From Mansonella perstans (Eukaryota; Nematoda; Chromadorea; Rhabditida; Onchocercidae): DNA of 64,000 nt. The position numbers and the translations under genes were made by a program. Positions 1-14,899 of the stretch are shown piece by piece. Where the stretch lies: contig JBAMDO010000074.1 of assembly GCA_037074765.1 (NCBI GenBank), forward strand, positions 1 to 64,000, in the 5' to 3' direction. The notes under the pieces were generated by a model, which did no database searches, was not told the origin of the DNA, and saw only the letters and a list, made by a program, of their open reading frames with translations. The number at the start of each line of letters is the position of its first letter. The stretch's first letter is position 1.

Positions 1-2893
1 ACACATACACACACATATACATACAAATGGATATATCAAATTAGGTGAAATGATTAATAGCATAAAAATTATTTTATTTACAAGAGGTATTAATAAATGT
101 TATCATGAATAATATCTGTAGATTACAAAAATGGCTCCTTAAAAAAAAAAAAAAAAAAACATTTTTTATTTCATTTCAAGCAAAAAAAAGTTAAAAATAT
201 AAGATGAAAAAGTTATAAATTGATATGGCATATTGCTTATGCTAATGAATGTCATAAATTGCCTAAGGATATCTGGTAAAGATAGCAAAAGACCTGAAGA
301 TAATAATGTGAAAGGTGAAAGATAATTGCTGCATTATTGAAGGAATGAAATTATTACATTCGATTGGTTAAATTTTAAATAAATTCATTAAAATTCCAAA
401 TAAATAGGGATGGTGCTATTTTAATTGGTCTAGCAACTTAATTACTACATTTCTCCTCTCTTTCTTACTATTTACTTTATCATTTTTGTATTTCACTTAT
501 CAAAATTTATTCATCGAAGTAACTTGAATTATTCCAAAATAATTACGAAAGTTAAAGAAATAGTTCTTTAATCCTATCCTATCCTATCTTCCCATCAACA
601 TTTAAACTTCGATAATTGAGTTGGTAGAAATGCTTGTATTTGCATATTTAATCTTATCTCCTCCTTCTCCTAATATTCATGAGAGAACTAGAAATATGCA
701 AATTTATCATTTGAATCAAATCTATGAAATTTTTAATTACCATGACAACTGGAATGTAGAATTAAAAGAAAATTACTGGAAAAATTTTCTCTTAAGTGAA
801 CAGCTTATGAAGTTTATTTTGTGGGAAATATTTACTTCTACAAAAAAAAGTGCAAAGGAAAGAACACTGTGCATTATTCAAAAATCTCTCATGAACAAAT
901 GCAGTTTTTTTTTTTTTTTATTTTTGCAAAGTCAACTCAAAAGAATCAATCAATAATTTTAATCAATAAATAAATTCATAATTTTTTTGAAAAAAATTGA
1001 ATTTAGTCTGTTAAGCAAAAAAGAACTTGCGGAAGTATGTCTTTTCTATGTTCGTTCCATAAAATACAGGGATGCATTAGTGTTAATTAGTAAAGCAGTA
1101 TTAAAAAGATAGATTTCGAGAAAGAAACAAAAACGGAAATTACAGATTGGAAAGAACCGTAACTCGTATGGGATAGCATCTTCCATGGTACCACATTTTC
1201 AGGTAACCTGGAAATGTGACAATGCTAGTTTTTGCAATATCTGGTCTCTAATATCTAAGCAAGCTACCATTAAGCGCACCTAAATAAATACAAGTCCACC
1301 ATAGAATGCTTGCAGGAATGACGATAACAACAGTATATTTAATACAGGGAGAGAAGGAGAAATGTTTTGGCAAAAATTTAGGTACCACCCGAACTCAACA
1401 CAACCATCAGGATGGGAAAGAGAAGTGTGAGCGGTATGAAAGAGAGGGTCGTAGAAACAAAAGCCGGTTTTCACATTCCCTTTTTACCGTTTCTTTAGTT
1501 GTCACCATAGATGAAGAGAGGAAACGAATTGATGCAATGCAAGTTTTCTTCCTATTTTTAAGCAGAATTGGCAGTAACATGACGGGACTTACGTCACAGT
1601 AATTGGCTTGTAATCTCAAAATATGTTCAGACCTAGAATGATATTTCATGAGCAGCAGCTATAGAGAAACTGAAAGTCGGAAATTGACAGAAACATTGGA
1701 GATTGAAAGTGAGAATCGGAAGTTTTGTCAAAAATTTGAAAATAAAGATATTTTGATGATATCATATCTAGCTAGATCAGATTCATTTTAAAGATTATCA
1801 CATATAACCTTTTCACCGAACTTCATTAAATTTATCCATCAAAATAATGTTTAGTCTCAGTTGTCGTATCGATATTACTTTAGAATCTCGGATACACCAT
1901 CATCAACGGATTGATGGCGTTACAAAGCAATTAATAGGATTTATTGACGAAGGAAAAAAGAACTTCGTCCTCTAAATGCCTACCAAAACGGATGAAGAAA
2001 AAAATGGTGGAGGAAATTTAATACATTAGAACATCGATGAGGTCGCTGTTTCAATGTAATTGGTGACACTCCTATCATTCGCTACTGTTACCATCATCTC
2101 CATCACCGTCATCGTTGCTGTCATCAGAAACCCAAAGAAACTTGACCGTTTTTATTACTGTCTATCTACATTTCCACCGTTATTTCGCTGTTTGAAATGT
2201 TCATAAATTACCGTAAATTAAATTGAAACTATTGTAAAAAACTTCATTTAATTATAAAATCATGATTAAATGTTAAGCAGCAATAAAACAAAACGATGAG
2301 ATGTTATTTAGTATGAAAGTAAATAATGTTATCAAGTTAGGAAGTATACATAAATGCTTATATGGCAACCAATAAGCCAAGAAATTCCACTTGAGATAAT
2401 TTTGACTTTTGGAAAAAATCTCGCAAATAAAAGAATTCTCAAAATCTAACACTCTCCCCTCAATCTATTTTACACAATTTTTCCAAATTTCAAACCTTTC
2501 CTTATTTTTTTCTTTTTTTTTGCCCTTTTTAGCCTAAATATATCATTCATATCTAAATAAATAGTGATAAATAAAATTTGAAATCTTTGTAACAAGAGAT
2601 AATCGAAGAGGAAATAGGAGAAATGAAAGATTTTCTCGATTAACACTTTTTTTTTTTTGAAGAAGGTCAGTTTGTTTTTTTTTTTTTTTTTCTTCCTCTC
2701 TCAATTTTTTTTTTTTTTTTATTCAAAATGTTTAACAGCATGCAAAAATTTTTTGAAGAAAATTAATTACAATTTGATTCATCAAATAATTTAAAAATTT
2801 TTGAGAAGTTCCGAAAATTAGCAACTTTCATTTTAATGCACTTCAGAATTAATGATTAAATTCTTTTTCCTAATACGAACACATCTTTTCACA

Positions 2894-3430
2894 AATGTTA
2901 TAAGGGTTTTTTTTTTTTTTTTTTCTCTTTCTCTTTCTCTTTTTTCAACAGTATAACAATCATTTCCATACATACATTCATTCATTCATTCATTCTACAA
3001 ACTAACTATTTTTACTGTTATTGTTACATTTCTTTTTTTTGTGCATTGTTATATTATTTATAAATAATTTCTTTTTTTCTTTAATAATTTAAAAAATATT
3101 CTTTGATCCCTCAAATATAAATAAATTAAGAAAAATAAAATTATGGTTTTACAGTTAGAAATTTTTGTTATCTCTTTTTTGCATATTTTGTTAAAAACAA
3201 AAATGTACCAATTGGTATCGAAGAATGCGGATGTAACGCTACGATTATTGTCGATGAAAAATGATGAATCATTTTGTCTTCAGTGAACAACAAGTACACC
3301 AATTCACAATTAAACAGTTAACTTCTTTTTTGTTCTCTTTCTTTCTTTCTCTCCCTCTCTCTCTCTCTCTCTTCCTTTTTTTTTTTTTTTTTTTTTATTT
3401 CTTCTCTTTCTTCCTTTATTGTTTATTATT
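2894..3430. repeat. Pyrimidine-rich tracts (T runs, CT/TCTT)
   Basis: Several T runs longer than 15 bases are followed by TCTTTC-type and CT-dinucleotide stretches near 2924-2945 and 3340-3400. Just beyond the AAT block, at 3908-3950, the complementary purine type (GA and A-rich) occurs. This is plain low-complexity sequence; the open frames across it are repeat artefacts. Confidence 0.8.
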
Positions 3431-3486
3431 GATGAACAGCATTCAGTTACTGCTGGATGAACTATTTAGATGGAAGATAAGAAAAA

Positions 3487-3519
3487 TAACAACAACAATT
3501 AATAATAATAATGATAAAG

Positions 3520-3580
<61 letters not shown>

Positions 3581-3830
3581 TAATAGTAATAAGAATAATA
3601 ATAATGATAATAATAACAATAATGGTAATAATAATATAATAAGAATAATAATAATGATAATAATAACAATAATGGTAATAATAATATAATAATAAGAATA
3701 ATAATAATAATAATAATAGTAATAATAATAATAATAGTAATAATAATAGTAATAATAATAATAATAGTAATATTAATGATAATGATAATAACAATGATAA
3801 TAATAATAATAATTATCATCATCAACATCA
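3487..3830. repeat. Long AAT/ATA trinucleotide microsatellite, interrupted
   Basis: About 340 bp are dominated by AAT triplets with scattered AAC, GAT and AGT variants. A sub-block of about 50 bp containing GATAATAATAACAATAATGG is duplicated near 3605 and 3655. The poly-Asn and poly-Ile/Leu open frames here are products of the repeat, not genes. Confidence 0.95.
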
Positions 3831-6141
3831 TCATCATCATCAATTTCCTTGCTGTTAATATTGTAATATTGTTAAAAATTGATTTCAGAAGCTGAAAGAT
3901 AATGGAGGGAGAGAGAGAGAGAAAAAAAAAAAAAAAAGAAAGAAAGAGAAAGGAACGATTGTGTAAAGTATATTATCGACGGGCAGTTATATTTGTTTCT
4001 TCTGTCAATCAATTTCATCAAAATTAAACACAAAAGAAAAGAAGAAAGGTAGTTTCAATTATCGTTTCAATTTCTTCTCAGTTTCATTAGAAAAATTTGT
4101 TAAAAAGTTAGAGGAAATTTAAACTTTCACAAATGCAAAAAAAGGAAGTAAAAAGTTAAAATTTCTAATATACAAAAATTTTAGAAAATAAATATATTTT
4201 TTTTTTTTTGCAGTAATGCACGCTAAAAAAATAATATAATGATGGTAATAAAAATTTGTAAGATCAATTAATAACTTATGTTAATTAGGCTGGAAAATAA
4301 TTAATTAGTTTGATATTTGTTTATCGAACAACAAATGATCTTATCCATCATTTTCTTTTGCTTACATATGATAATTGAGAAAAAAAAAAAAAAAAAACCT
4401 AAGCAATAGTTTTTAAAAGGTTGAAATGCTGAAATTGAATCATTTCTATCTTTTATCTTACGAAACAGGTCATACATTTTTTGAATTATAAAAACCCATT
4501 AACATACTTACATGAACATCCATATTATCTTTTTGTTTTGCTCCGAAAGGATAAAATACGACAACGTTTAAATTAAAATTGCAAGAGGGTATTCAAAAAA
4601 AAAAAAAAAGAAACTTTCAAATGTTAACGAAAATTTAGTTCCATAATAAACTGAAATTGACAAGTGAAAAAAATAATGAAATTTCATGAGATAATAAAGA
4701 GTCACGTATCCATACGTTGGAAAATACGTATGAAAATATATACTACTTGTACGAAGAAATACAATTTCATCCATTTTTTTTTTTTATGTATATTTCACAA
4801 TTTTCTTCGAAAATATGAAATAACATTTTAAAATTTTTAAAAACAAATATTTTATTGTAACCGTTTCTCGCATATTGAAAAAAAAGATGCAAAAATAAAA
4901 GAAGCGTTATTAGCTCCGTAATGAGCACTCAATATATGGGACATAAATTTTAGGAATGAAAGAAATATGGGATACATGCCTTCACATATAATTACCTGCC
5001 TATCTACCTACCTACTTATCCTATATGTTCATACTCATCACGTTTAAATTTAAGTTTCTTTTTTTTTTTTTTTTTTTTTTTCAATTTTTTCACTACAAAG
5101 AATCTTACATTTCAAAAGAAGAAAAAAAAAAAGGAAATTGGAAAAGGAAAAAATTACTAATTGAAAATTTTGAAGAGTAGTAGTTAATTCGTTAGCAATA
5201 TTTAAAATTCTTCGAATTTCTCTTATAACTCAATACAGATCACTGATTAGAACAAAAGTTTTAGAGTTTCATTGATACCGCAAATATACGAAGTTAATAA
5301 TCTTAATTTCTCAATTAACAATCAATCTAATTCCAATAGTACTCTGTAAGATTGCTTAGTGTAATATGTAATGCAATTCTGATATTTGTCAATGATAGAG
5401 GAATAAATCTGGAATAAATTATGCGATATATTTTCAATAAATAATTACTTCGAAATTTATTTGAAGATCAATTAACAAATTTTGAAATGAATGTAGTGGA
5501 AAAGAATTAGAATAGTGAAGTTCTTTTGTTGGCTAATTATTATTCATTGAGATATGATGGAATGATTAATAAAATTACTGATAATATTGCTAAATAACGA
5601 TAAATGGATATGGCTCAAATTGATAATAACCGAATTAATAATAATGAATAGGGTCATGATAATGATAATGAGTACAAATGAAATAGAGGAAGAAAGAAAT
5701 TGTAACAACGAAGAAGTTAATATGAAAAAGAAGGAAGGAAATAAAATGAAATTACAGGTTATCTTTTTAAAACGTGAAAATTGTTTGAGGTAAGAGAAAA
5801 TGAAGGAATGAAAAAGAAAAGATAGGAGAAAAAAGGAAGCAGTGAATATAATGTGTGTGCATAGATGATTATTTGATTATTATTGATAATAGAGAAGATG
5901 AGTGATAAGAGACAATGCGAAATGAGCAAATGATATGGGAAGACTAGAGAAAGAAGAAATGATTATGATAACAACTGATATGACGGAAAACTGCGAATAA
6001 CGGCGAATGGAAGAATGAGTCAGGCTATTCACGTGGAAGCTTTCCAGTAGCCGTTTTCCTCCTCGTTCATTTCAATAAATTTTTTTTCATCATGAGCAAC
6101 ATGTCCTACTTTTCCGCGCTATCATTTTGCTCAAAATTGTG

Positions 6142-6176
6142 CAAATACATACATACATACATACACATACACAACA

Positions 6177-6208
<32 letters not shown>

Positions 6209-6217
6209 TACACACAC

Positions 6218-6248
<31 letters not shown>

Positions 6249-6262
6249 TACATGCACATACA
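6142..6262. repeat. CA/CATA microsatellite
   Basis: ACAT tetranucleotides grade into (AC)n with occasional AT steps. Both strands are open only because the repeat encodes His-Thr or Val-Cys runs. Confidence 0.95.
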
Positions 6263-6509
6263 GATATAGATAAACAGACATATGATACTTGTTGTTCATC
6301 TCGAAGAGAATAGTATTATTGGTATTGGAACCAAGAACTGAGTGAGTAATGAAATTGAAATTTGGAGAGAATTTAATCTGAGATTTATTTCTGAGCATAC
6401 ATTACATCATTGGTTTCAACTTTAAACAGAAGAGATAGAGAATTCTTTTGAAAGATATAAGTAACACACTTATTGTAATTAACGAAACAAAAAATAATAA
6501 TTGTTAGGA

Positions 6510-6562
6510 AAATAATAAGCATATTAACTAATAAGCATATTAAAATAATAAGCATATTAACT
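6510..6562. repeat. Three copies of an AATAAGCATATTAA unit
   Basis: The motif AATAAGCATATTAA appears three times in about 50 bp with short AT-rich spacers. It is a local minisatellite of no evident function. Confidence 0.7.
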
Positions 6563-8689
6563 ACATGTAACTTATAATTATATTATATGATTATTATTAA
6601 AAAAAAAAAAACATTTTCAAATGATGCAAATTGGAGAATCGTAGATGAAATACAAAAAGAGAGAAAGGAATAGGAGAAGTGTAAAAATAGAAGATACTTG
6701 AACAAAGTACCATTTATCAATATTTTATATTCAAACAATATTTTATTGATTTCTTGACATCATTTGTAAGCTATCAAATAGATATCAGAAAAGATTATAA
6801 AATTTGCTTTCAGTGTGCTTTATAAACGATTTTAATAACATAACTGATCAATGGTTTATTTCTCATTTTTTATTTTACAATGACAGGAAAAAAAAAGGAA
6901 AAACGGAAAAAAAAAGAATGAGTGCAGAAAAAATCTAAGATAACCTAAGAATTAAGACTAATTAATGAGGAGAATTAATCGAATGATTTAGTAAAAGTAT
7001 ATATTTTGGAAGAGAAAAATAAAGCACAGTCTAAACTATTAAATGAATTGTAAATTAATTTTAATATTACAAATTGATAAATCTAAAGAATTCAAAATAT
7101 CATTTAAATTAAAAGATTGTGATTCATTTACTTTGCTTATTTCTCATATTCATTTTAGTATGAGTGAAACAAATTCAGGAAACAGTGCCTCAAAAATTAG
7201 GTCACTAATTTTGATTGAACTAACTGTAAATTTCCGGGTCTTTAAATGAGGACAAAATAGATGAATATAGCGACAATAGACAAAGATGGATAAAAACAAG
7301 AATAACATATAATAATATCATAATAACATGATATTATACATATATCATAATAACATATAATTTTGAATGCACTGGAACAAATCTATTTTTTAATTGAAAT
7401 GCTTGCAAAACTTCGGACATCAAATAGCGGCCGCTCTTTTCATTCTGTCCCCAATGAAGTTTGTGGATAGAAACGGTGTGAATTGAGAGATATGAATGAA
7501 ACGGATACTTGATGACCTCAGTGGAATACCAGTTAACTACATTACCTTTTTCTATCACATAATCATTGTCACATCTGAATATTTTATAATTTCCTCCTGC
7601 TATTATTTCTATGCTTTTTTCAATTTCTCAGTCATTTATTCTGTCCAACTGCACTGATACAACACTGACTGAAACCATGAAGTGTTAACACATAAGTGCT
7701 ATTGGAATATCGGAACGCTTACTGTTAAACCGAAACAAATAATCACTGTAAGATAAATTTGGCAAAATTTAGTTAAATTTCAAAAACCACTAGCAAGATA
7801 AAAAAAGTGACTTAGTGATATTAAATTTGCAAATATCTTTCATTATAGCAGTGCAAATATCGAAAAAATTGTCATCCTAATTTATAGATATCGCGCATAA
7901 AATAATCCTACCAAATTAGCAGATCTTTGTCCTTGTAAATTAACCGAATAAAAAAAAACTGATCGAAACAGCATCCAAAAATTAGAAAGCTATTTGATAT
8001 GAAAGAATACGCACCACTACGATATTGCTTCCAGTTAATGTTATGCAAATCATATCATTCTCAGCTAATTATTACTATCAGCATATCACTTTAATTTTAC
8101 ATTCGTATTTTTAATTGAAAAATTAACTAAACAATGGCAAAAATTCATTAAATCTTATGTTAACTGTTATATGAAAAAGGGATCAATTCAATGTTAGGCA
8201 ATCTTCTTCATATATAATATCATATGATAGGAGTGACCTTACACCTAAAATGTTCAAGTAATGGCAATCCTAATGTTTTTACTATTAAATATCTCAATGT
8301 GCTGCTGCGGATACCAAAAGAAAGGAAAAAAAGCAATAAACATGTATGTATCATTAAAAAAAAAAAAAAATATGTGTGTACCGTAAATAATTTTTTGAAT
8401 TTTCGCAACGATGTTATTCTCCATTTTTATAAATGCAAAAGAAATGCATAAAAATGTACGTCAGAAAGGGAGAACAATGATGACAGTGAAAATGCGACAA
8501 GTACCGCTATTAGTAATTGAGTCAAGGTTACTAATGAAGACAAAGTATGGATGAGAGGTATAAGGATAAGAGGACCATTTTAGCGATAACAAATTATCAA
8601 TCCTTCATGAATTTTTTAAAAGTCCTTCGAAAAGAAAGCAGAAAAGAAGGTAAAAAAGGAGAAGGAAGAGAATAGTCATGTCTGTATTA

Positions 8690-8795
8690 TAGTGGTAGTA
8701 GTAGTAGTTGTTGTTGTTGTTGTTGTAGTTGTTGCAGTAGTAATAACGGTGGCAGTAGCAGTAGTAATAGTAGTAGTTCGAAATGGTAGTAGCAG
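8690..8795. repeat. GTA/GTT trinucleotide microsatellite
   Basis: Interrupted runs of GTA and GTT triplets, with GCA variants, cover about 100 bp. The reverse-strand Thr-rich frame is a repeat product. Confidence 0.85.
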
Positions 8796-11246
8796 TATTG
8801 ATAAAAAAAAAAAGAAATTTGAAAGAAAAAAGAAATAGAAGAATTTTAGGAATAATGACGGACGAGGATAGGAAAGGAATAGAGAAGGGGGATTGGATAC
8901 GAGTGAACAGGAACGGAATAGGAAAAGAGCGGTGATTGACGAAGTTTTAGAGAAGAGATGAAGAATAAAGGAGGAGGACATTTCCTTGTACAAAATAGCA
9001 AGAAGAAAATAAGAAATGAAACTTTAAAAAAAGAAATAAAACACAAGCATACAATGTGGAACAGCTGGACAACTAGCCGAAATCCTGCAGCATTCCTTCT
9101 TCCGTTCTCGTTGTAACGGTTTTGATGGACCGCTATTGTTATTCCGCCCCAAAGATAGATGAAGAGATGGACTATAAATTTCGGTACGTTGTTGTCGACA
9201 GTATGTGGACATCATGGTGACAATGCTTCTGCCTTTATCCCTGCTACTGTACATCTTTCTCTTCTTAACTTCCTCCTCCTATCCTTCAGTCACGATCTTC
9301 AAGGCCAACCAACTTATCGGCCAGTGTGATACTACACAAGTACAGAGACACTGCTTTTATATTCGGTATATCCCTTAGAAATCGGTAACAAACATTCTCA
9401 TCCATGGATAGCAATCGTGGGATAAGTTGAGCGGGAGTAATGGAAGGGGAAAGAAATACATTGTTGCAAAATTGCGCTTCTTATACGAAGTCGGTCATTT
9501 ATCCGATTTCCCTTACACCTTATAGTGTGAAAGATAGATGGACGGATACATCAAGAAAGAACGACCTTAATCGAAAATCAAGTTTGTTACAATACCGTTC
9601 TCAATCCTCTTTCTCCCCCCGTCATCCTTTATGTCACCTCGTTTACCTGTGCTTTCCACTCATAGCATCACTTATGAACTTCTTGAAAAGAGAGAAAAAG
9701 ATCTTTTTCAATGAAATAAATTACTTGAAAATGAATGAATGAATGGATGACGATAGCAACATTTTTTTTTAGTTCCAACATTTCTTTCGCACAGCACTGG
9801 CTCATTCTTGTTTGGTAGACTTCATCAAATTAGTGTGATATTGTTGCCGACCCTTATTCCCAGTTCTTTTTTCGTTACTTGATTAATTCGAATGATTAAC
9901 ATGAGATGAAGAACAATTTGACATTAATGAAATTTAGCTTTTCAGAAGGCTAACGGAAATGTGACAAAAGAGATCGTTAAGATGACAAAATACAAGTCGA
10001 AGAAAAAAAGAAAAAAATTTTCAAAAGAATTAAGCAGAGAAAAAACGGAAATAAAAAATTCGTAAAAACATTACAACTTGCATATGAGCGAGACAAAATG
10101 ACGAAGCATAAAGAAAATGATTAAAATTATCAAAAATCTTTGTTAACATTTTTTGAATCCAATCGCCGTTTCTTATATTGAATTATTGTAATTCGTCGCC
10201 ATCATTTCATTTATTAATTGAAGTATAAAAGTTATCAAAAAAACGTGGGGAAAAAGAAAATTTTACCATTTCTCATATTATAATGTATTAATATAGTGTA
10301 TGAAATAAAGCTTAACATCGCTTTTAGAGTTAAATATTCAAGAGTGTTAGGTGACATCATTATTGTAAATCAGTGCGTGGAGAAATATCCTTTTTAAAAT
10401 TTGAAAAATCCAAATTCTGAAGATGGTGCTGAATCATCTATAGATATTTCAATTAATCCATCTCTTTTCATTTCTTTCGAATAAATTATTATTGAAAAGT
10501 CAAGATTTACTGAACAATATACCACGATTTACGAGCATTGTTGGGATTTCATATTTTGATCCTTCCAATTTTAATCACTTCCCTATTTTAATCCCTATTT
10601 TAATCACGCCAGTTTAAAGTTTAACCAACAATCTTATGGGATATATAAATGGTGTAATATAAGAAATGAATCTAAGGATTTTGAAGAAGCCAAATAATCC
10701 GAACTAAATGGAGGTATGATGATTTCGGTCCATGAAAGCGTTCATCGTTCAATAACTGTAATTTGACAAAAAAAGTTTCGAGCAAAATTTTTAAATTAAA
10801 CAAAAGAAAGTGCTGAAAGTTGTTAATTTCAAATTTCTTATAATTTTTACAATTTTTTGTTTTTCACCTTATGATATTTAGGTGATTAATTAATGCCGAA
10901 TATAAATTCATTGCTACATTTCAAAAGAAAAACAACAAATGCTTCATTTGAAATATAGTTTGTTTAAATATTATTAACAAAAAAAAAAAACGGGTAAATT
11001 ACCTTTGATTACCGTTGGTAAAAAATTTGCAACAGCACACACAATATCAATATACATACATTCAAATACATACACACACACGCATCCACAAAATGTATTG
11101 CCGTTTGATAATTAAAAAACACAACTCAGAAATTACTTTTGTTCGTAAACAGAATTTCTTTTATTTCCTCACTTTATGTACATGCTGCAATGTTCTGTTA
11201 ATTAATGAATTTTTCATTGTTACAATTCTATTTCTTTGATTTGTTC

Positions 11247-11431
11247 AACTTTTTTTTACTCAATTGTTTTTACTTTTAATATTTAGCATAAAATTAATCA
11301 TACTTCTATCGTAGCATAGACTATAAAATGAATGGGATCTAATTCAAAAGATGTATTTATGCTAGGAATTGAACATTGTTAAATTCTATGCTAAATACTA
11401 AAAGTAAAAAATTGAGTAAAAAAAAAAAGTT
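11247..11431. mobile_element. MITE-like inverted-repeat element
   Basis: The left arm, about 11247-11290, reads AACTTTTTTTTACTCAATTG and continues to TTTAGCATA. The right arm, about 11387-11431, is its near-perfect reverse complement, differing mainly in T-run length and two substitutions. The arms of about 44 bp flank about 96 bp of unique, non-coding DNA. A short element with long terminal inverted repeats and no coding capacity fits a miniature inverted-repeat transposable element or a foldback. I could not identify a clear target-site duplication, so class and mobility are inference. Confidence 0.5.
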
Positions 11432-11462
11432 AAATCCTGTAATACTTTTTTTGATACGATAT

Positions 11463-11591
11463 ATTTGCTATCAATGACATTGAGCAAACTTTTAAGCGAA
11501 TAATATTTTGCTATCAATGACATTGAGCAAACTTTTAAGCGAATAATATTTTGCTATCAATGACATTGAGCAAACTTTTAAGCGAATAATA
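11463..11591. repeat. 43-bp tandem repeat, three copies
   Basis: Three essentially identical 43-bp units lie head to tail; GCTATCAATGACATTGAGCA recurs at 11467, 11510 and 11553. The identity between copies implies recent amplification. The array starts about 30 bp after the inverted-repeat element at 11247-11431. Confidence 0.9.
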
Positions 11592-14500
11592 TTATTCATC
11601 TATAAATTTTCTTCTTAACTTAAATACATCAACTTATTAATATAATTTTTGAAATGTTCAATTTAAAAATAACAAAAAAAAAAAAGAGAAAACGATGTAT
11701 GAGTGTAAATGTAATTTAAAATGTTGAAATGAGGTAGAAAAAAGAAAAGACTATATGGAATGGGAATTTTGAAAGAGTTTTAAAAGTTGACCGGGTAACA
11801 ATCGTATACTGATATAGTGACCATTTTTTTGTTAATAAGCATAGAAAAAAAATTTAGTTGAAGATGTGGACAAATGGTGAAAAAAGAAGGGTTAGTGTCG
11901 AAGAGGTGCAGTAGAAGGTGAGGACAATTCAACCATAGCCAATACTCGATAAGTACTTTTTTGTGCAAGTAGCCGTTAGTGATGTAAAATGGTTGCTGGT
12001 GGTGATCGGTAGGAATGTTTAGTTTATAAGAATAGACGATGGTAGTTGGTGATAGTTAGGAGAATCAGAAGCTGTAAAGTTCAACTAGCTAGCAAGAAAA
12101 ATGATGGTAGGATTGAATTGATATGTTGTAGAATCCGATACAGCTAGCTCTCTTGTCAGCTTTAACTTCACTGGCCTCCTGTTCTTCTGTATGTGCAGCT
12201 GCTGTTCATCCTTGCTCATCCTTCCTTCCTTCCTTCCTCTCTATCATCCATTAAAACGATCATCAAATGATCAGACTGAACGGAATATTTTTCCAGTCAG
12301 CAAATGGAACTTTTCTCTCTCTAACTTCAATTCATTAAACTTTTCTTCAATATTTCATTTCATTTTTGCTTTAGAGTATGTCAAAATTTTCTGGCAAAAC
12401 ATAAGTAACAACCTTTAAGAAAGGTCATTTTAGTGAATTATTTTCAGTATTACTCATGAAATGTTATATTCACATCAAAAACAACAGCCATTTCCCCATT
12501 TACTTTCTTTTTCCGCTGTAATATTCATCATTCTCATACCTCCCATTAGAAACATCGATCTTCAACTTCTATTACATATCAGTTGAATGTTCCCATCCGT
12601 TACATAACAACTGGAAAAAGAAGATTTAATCGCATGTGATCACTATTTGCAGCTAATTTTTTGTGATAAATCTTTTTGATACAGTAATCACGGTGCGAGA
12701 GTATGATTCAAAACAATTTTTACTGTAATGAAATTGATAAAATTTCGTTTTGTATGAAATAATTACACGGAAATTATATGATTTTTTTAACGGACATGAT
12801 TCATTTGAAGGAAATTTTCTTGGTCCGTATCCATTTACTTTTACACATGATTTAAATTTACTTAAATTCATCAATGCAAAAACGTAAAATACTTCAAAAA
12901 ACAAGTACGAAATAATGGCTACTAAATACTAAATCCAATCGGAATAAGTCGTTAAAATCTCGAACGGAAGCAATCAAATTATATTGTAGAATGGTAAAAC
13001 ATTCAAAATTTTAAGTTTTACCAAATTTAAATAAGTAAAAGCTGGCAAGTTCAAGATATGTCATTTCAACCATTGACAAGTAAATCAATCAAAGATTAAC
13101 TTTTAGTATCCTTTCTTCTAGAAAATGGACATAAAACAATTTAAACGAAAAATCTCCTGCATTAGGTTGATTGGCCAGGCCGTCAATGGGGGAAGGGTGA
13201 AGACAGCGTACATAAAGTAGTAAAGGGAATTTCTACAGAATGAGTGGTAATGGAATGACTGGGATAGATGTTATAGCTTGAAACAGGAGTTACGATATCA
13301 ACCAACATTGACCTAACCAACTGTATGGTTGAAAACAAATACGAATAAGCATGAAGGAAAGCGAAGGCAATTTTAGCCCAAAATGATGGGTTCAGAAGCG
13401 GGACAAAAAAGAATCTAATTTCTCTTTTTTTTCCTGGTTAACTGCAAACATATATCGAATAGGATTCTTTCATTAGCAACGAATGTGGAAAAAAAAGTAG
13501 ACGAGGCTGAGATAAGATAGTAACAGGTATTATGGCTTACAATGTCAGATTGGGATGATTTGTAAGCTGCAATACTGGCGATAATCACAACTTCCTATCG
13601 TAACATTAAATGGCTATAAATCAAAGATCTTCGATCTACTTTTCATTTCTTTGTTCATCATCAACAAAGTAGAACAAATAACAGATTCAGCATTAATTCT
13701 TGGTAAACCGCGTTCCACACATCTATACAAGTATTACATTTCCACCACAGCTTTTTATTTATGACATATCGCTTCATTAGGTCATTTATTATAATTCAAC
13801 CCAAATGTCTAACTGACAAGCAATCGACCGTAGTATTCTTAAGCAAATGCATTTTGAAAAATCAGCTCATTTCGATGACAAAAAAACACTTGTTTATCGC
13901 GAATCTTTCCAGAAATCTTTGCAAAAAATACATTCAAACATATTGCCTGATATGTATGTCGAATCTGTCGGAAAGGAATTTCAGACTTCAGGATCAAATT
14001 AAATGCGACGTGAAATTAAACATCGTTTCAGAAAGAACTCCTTAGATCACAACGGATGTTGTACTTGTTGTACAACATATCACAGGTTTCCAAAAATATT
14101 TTTATGGAATCACCTATAACAAATAGAAAAAGGACAAGTTCGTCAAGAAGTTGTAATTTCATTGATGATTGATATTTCTTTACCTTTTTGAAAATTACTG
14201 TATGATTTATCTCACCTTCTGTTTAATTACACCAGTGGCCAATAAATTTATGTTTTTGTGTGTTCGAATTTACTCTATAAACGAAACACCATCTCGTGTA
14301 AATGTTTCCAATCAAGAAATGATGAAAAACCGATGAAAAAGCAAAGTTTCAAGAACGTCATGGGCTTCAACATCATATCATTCCAGCAAAGTAATATTTA
14401 TTTCTCTTCTCGTTATAATCATAGCTTGAATATTTGCAGCAGTATTTACCGAATTATATGGAAGTAATTTATTATTTTAAACAATCCCAACTTGTAATGT

Positions 14501-14899
14501 AAAGTGGAAGTTTGGAGGTAAAGAAATCTAAACAAAGACAGTCTAGCACGAATCCAGCAATCGGTACTTTTTTTAGGAGCGATTTTTTTCTTACTGTTCA
14601 CCCAATACAGAAGTTTTTGTGAACAGCGATACGATGCAGAAAAAGCTCGGAATGTTGCTTGCCGCAAGAAGTGGGAATAAACGGAATGGAAAGGGGAAAT
14701 GAATACAAAAATGAGAAAAAATCGAAACGGGAAACCCTTCCTGAAAGCATTCACCTCTTTTCTACGGAATTAAGATGAAAACGGATAATTCGTTGCAATA
14801 GATGTAGAGCTGACATCTACGGGAAACCATTTGTCCAAATAATTTGTACATATGGCCGCAATCTGCTGCTTTATTCCTGATTGATATCAAACTGCGGTT

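Noticed and set aside
3261..3843. Poly-Asn, poly-Ile and poly-Leu open frames on both strands
   Set aside because: They are direct translations of the AAT trinucleotide microsatellite; no splice sites or flanking coding sequence support them.
6090..6398. His-Thr and Val-Cys rich open frames
   Set aside because: Products of the CA microsatellite.
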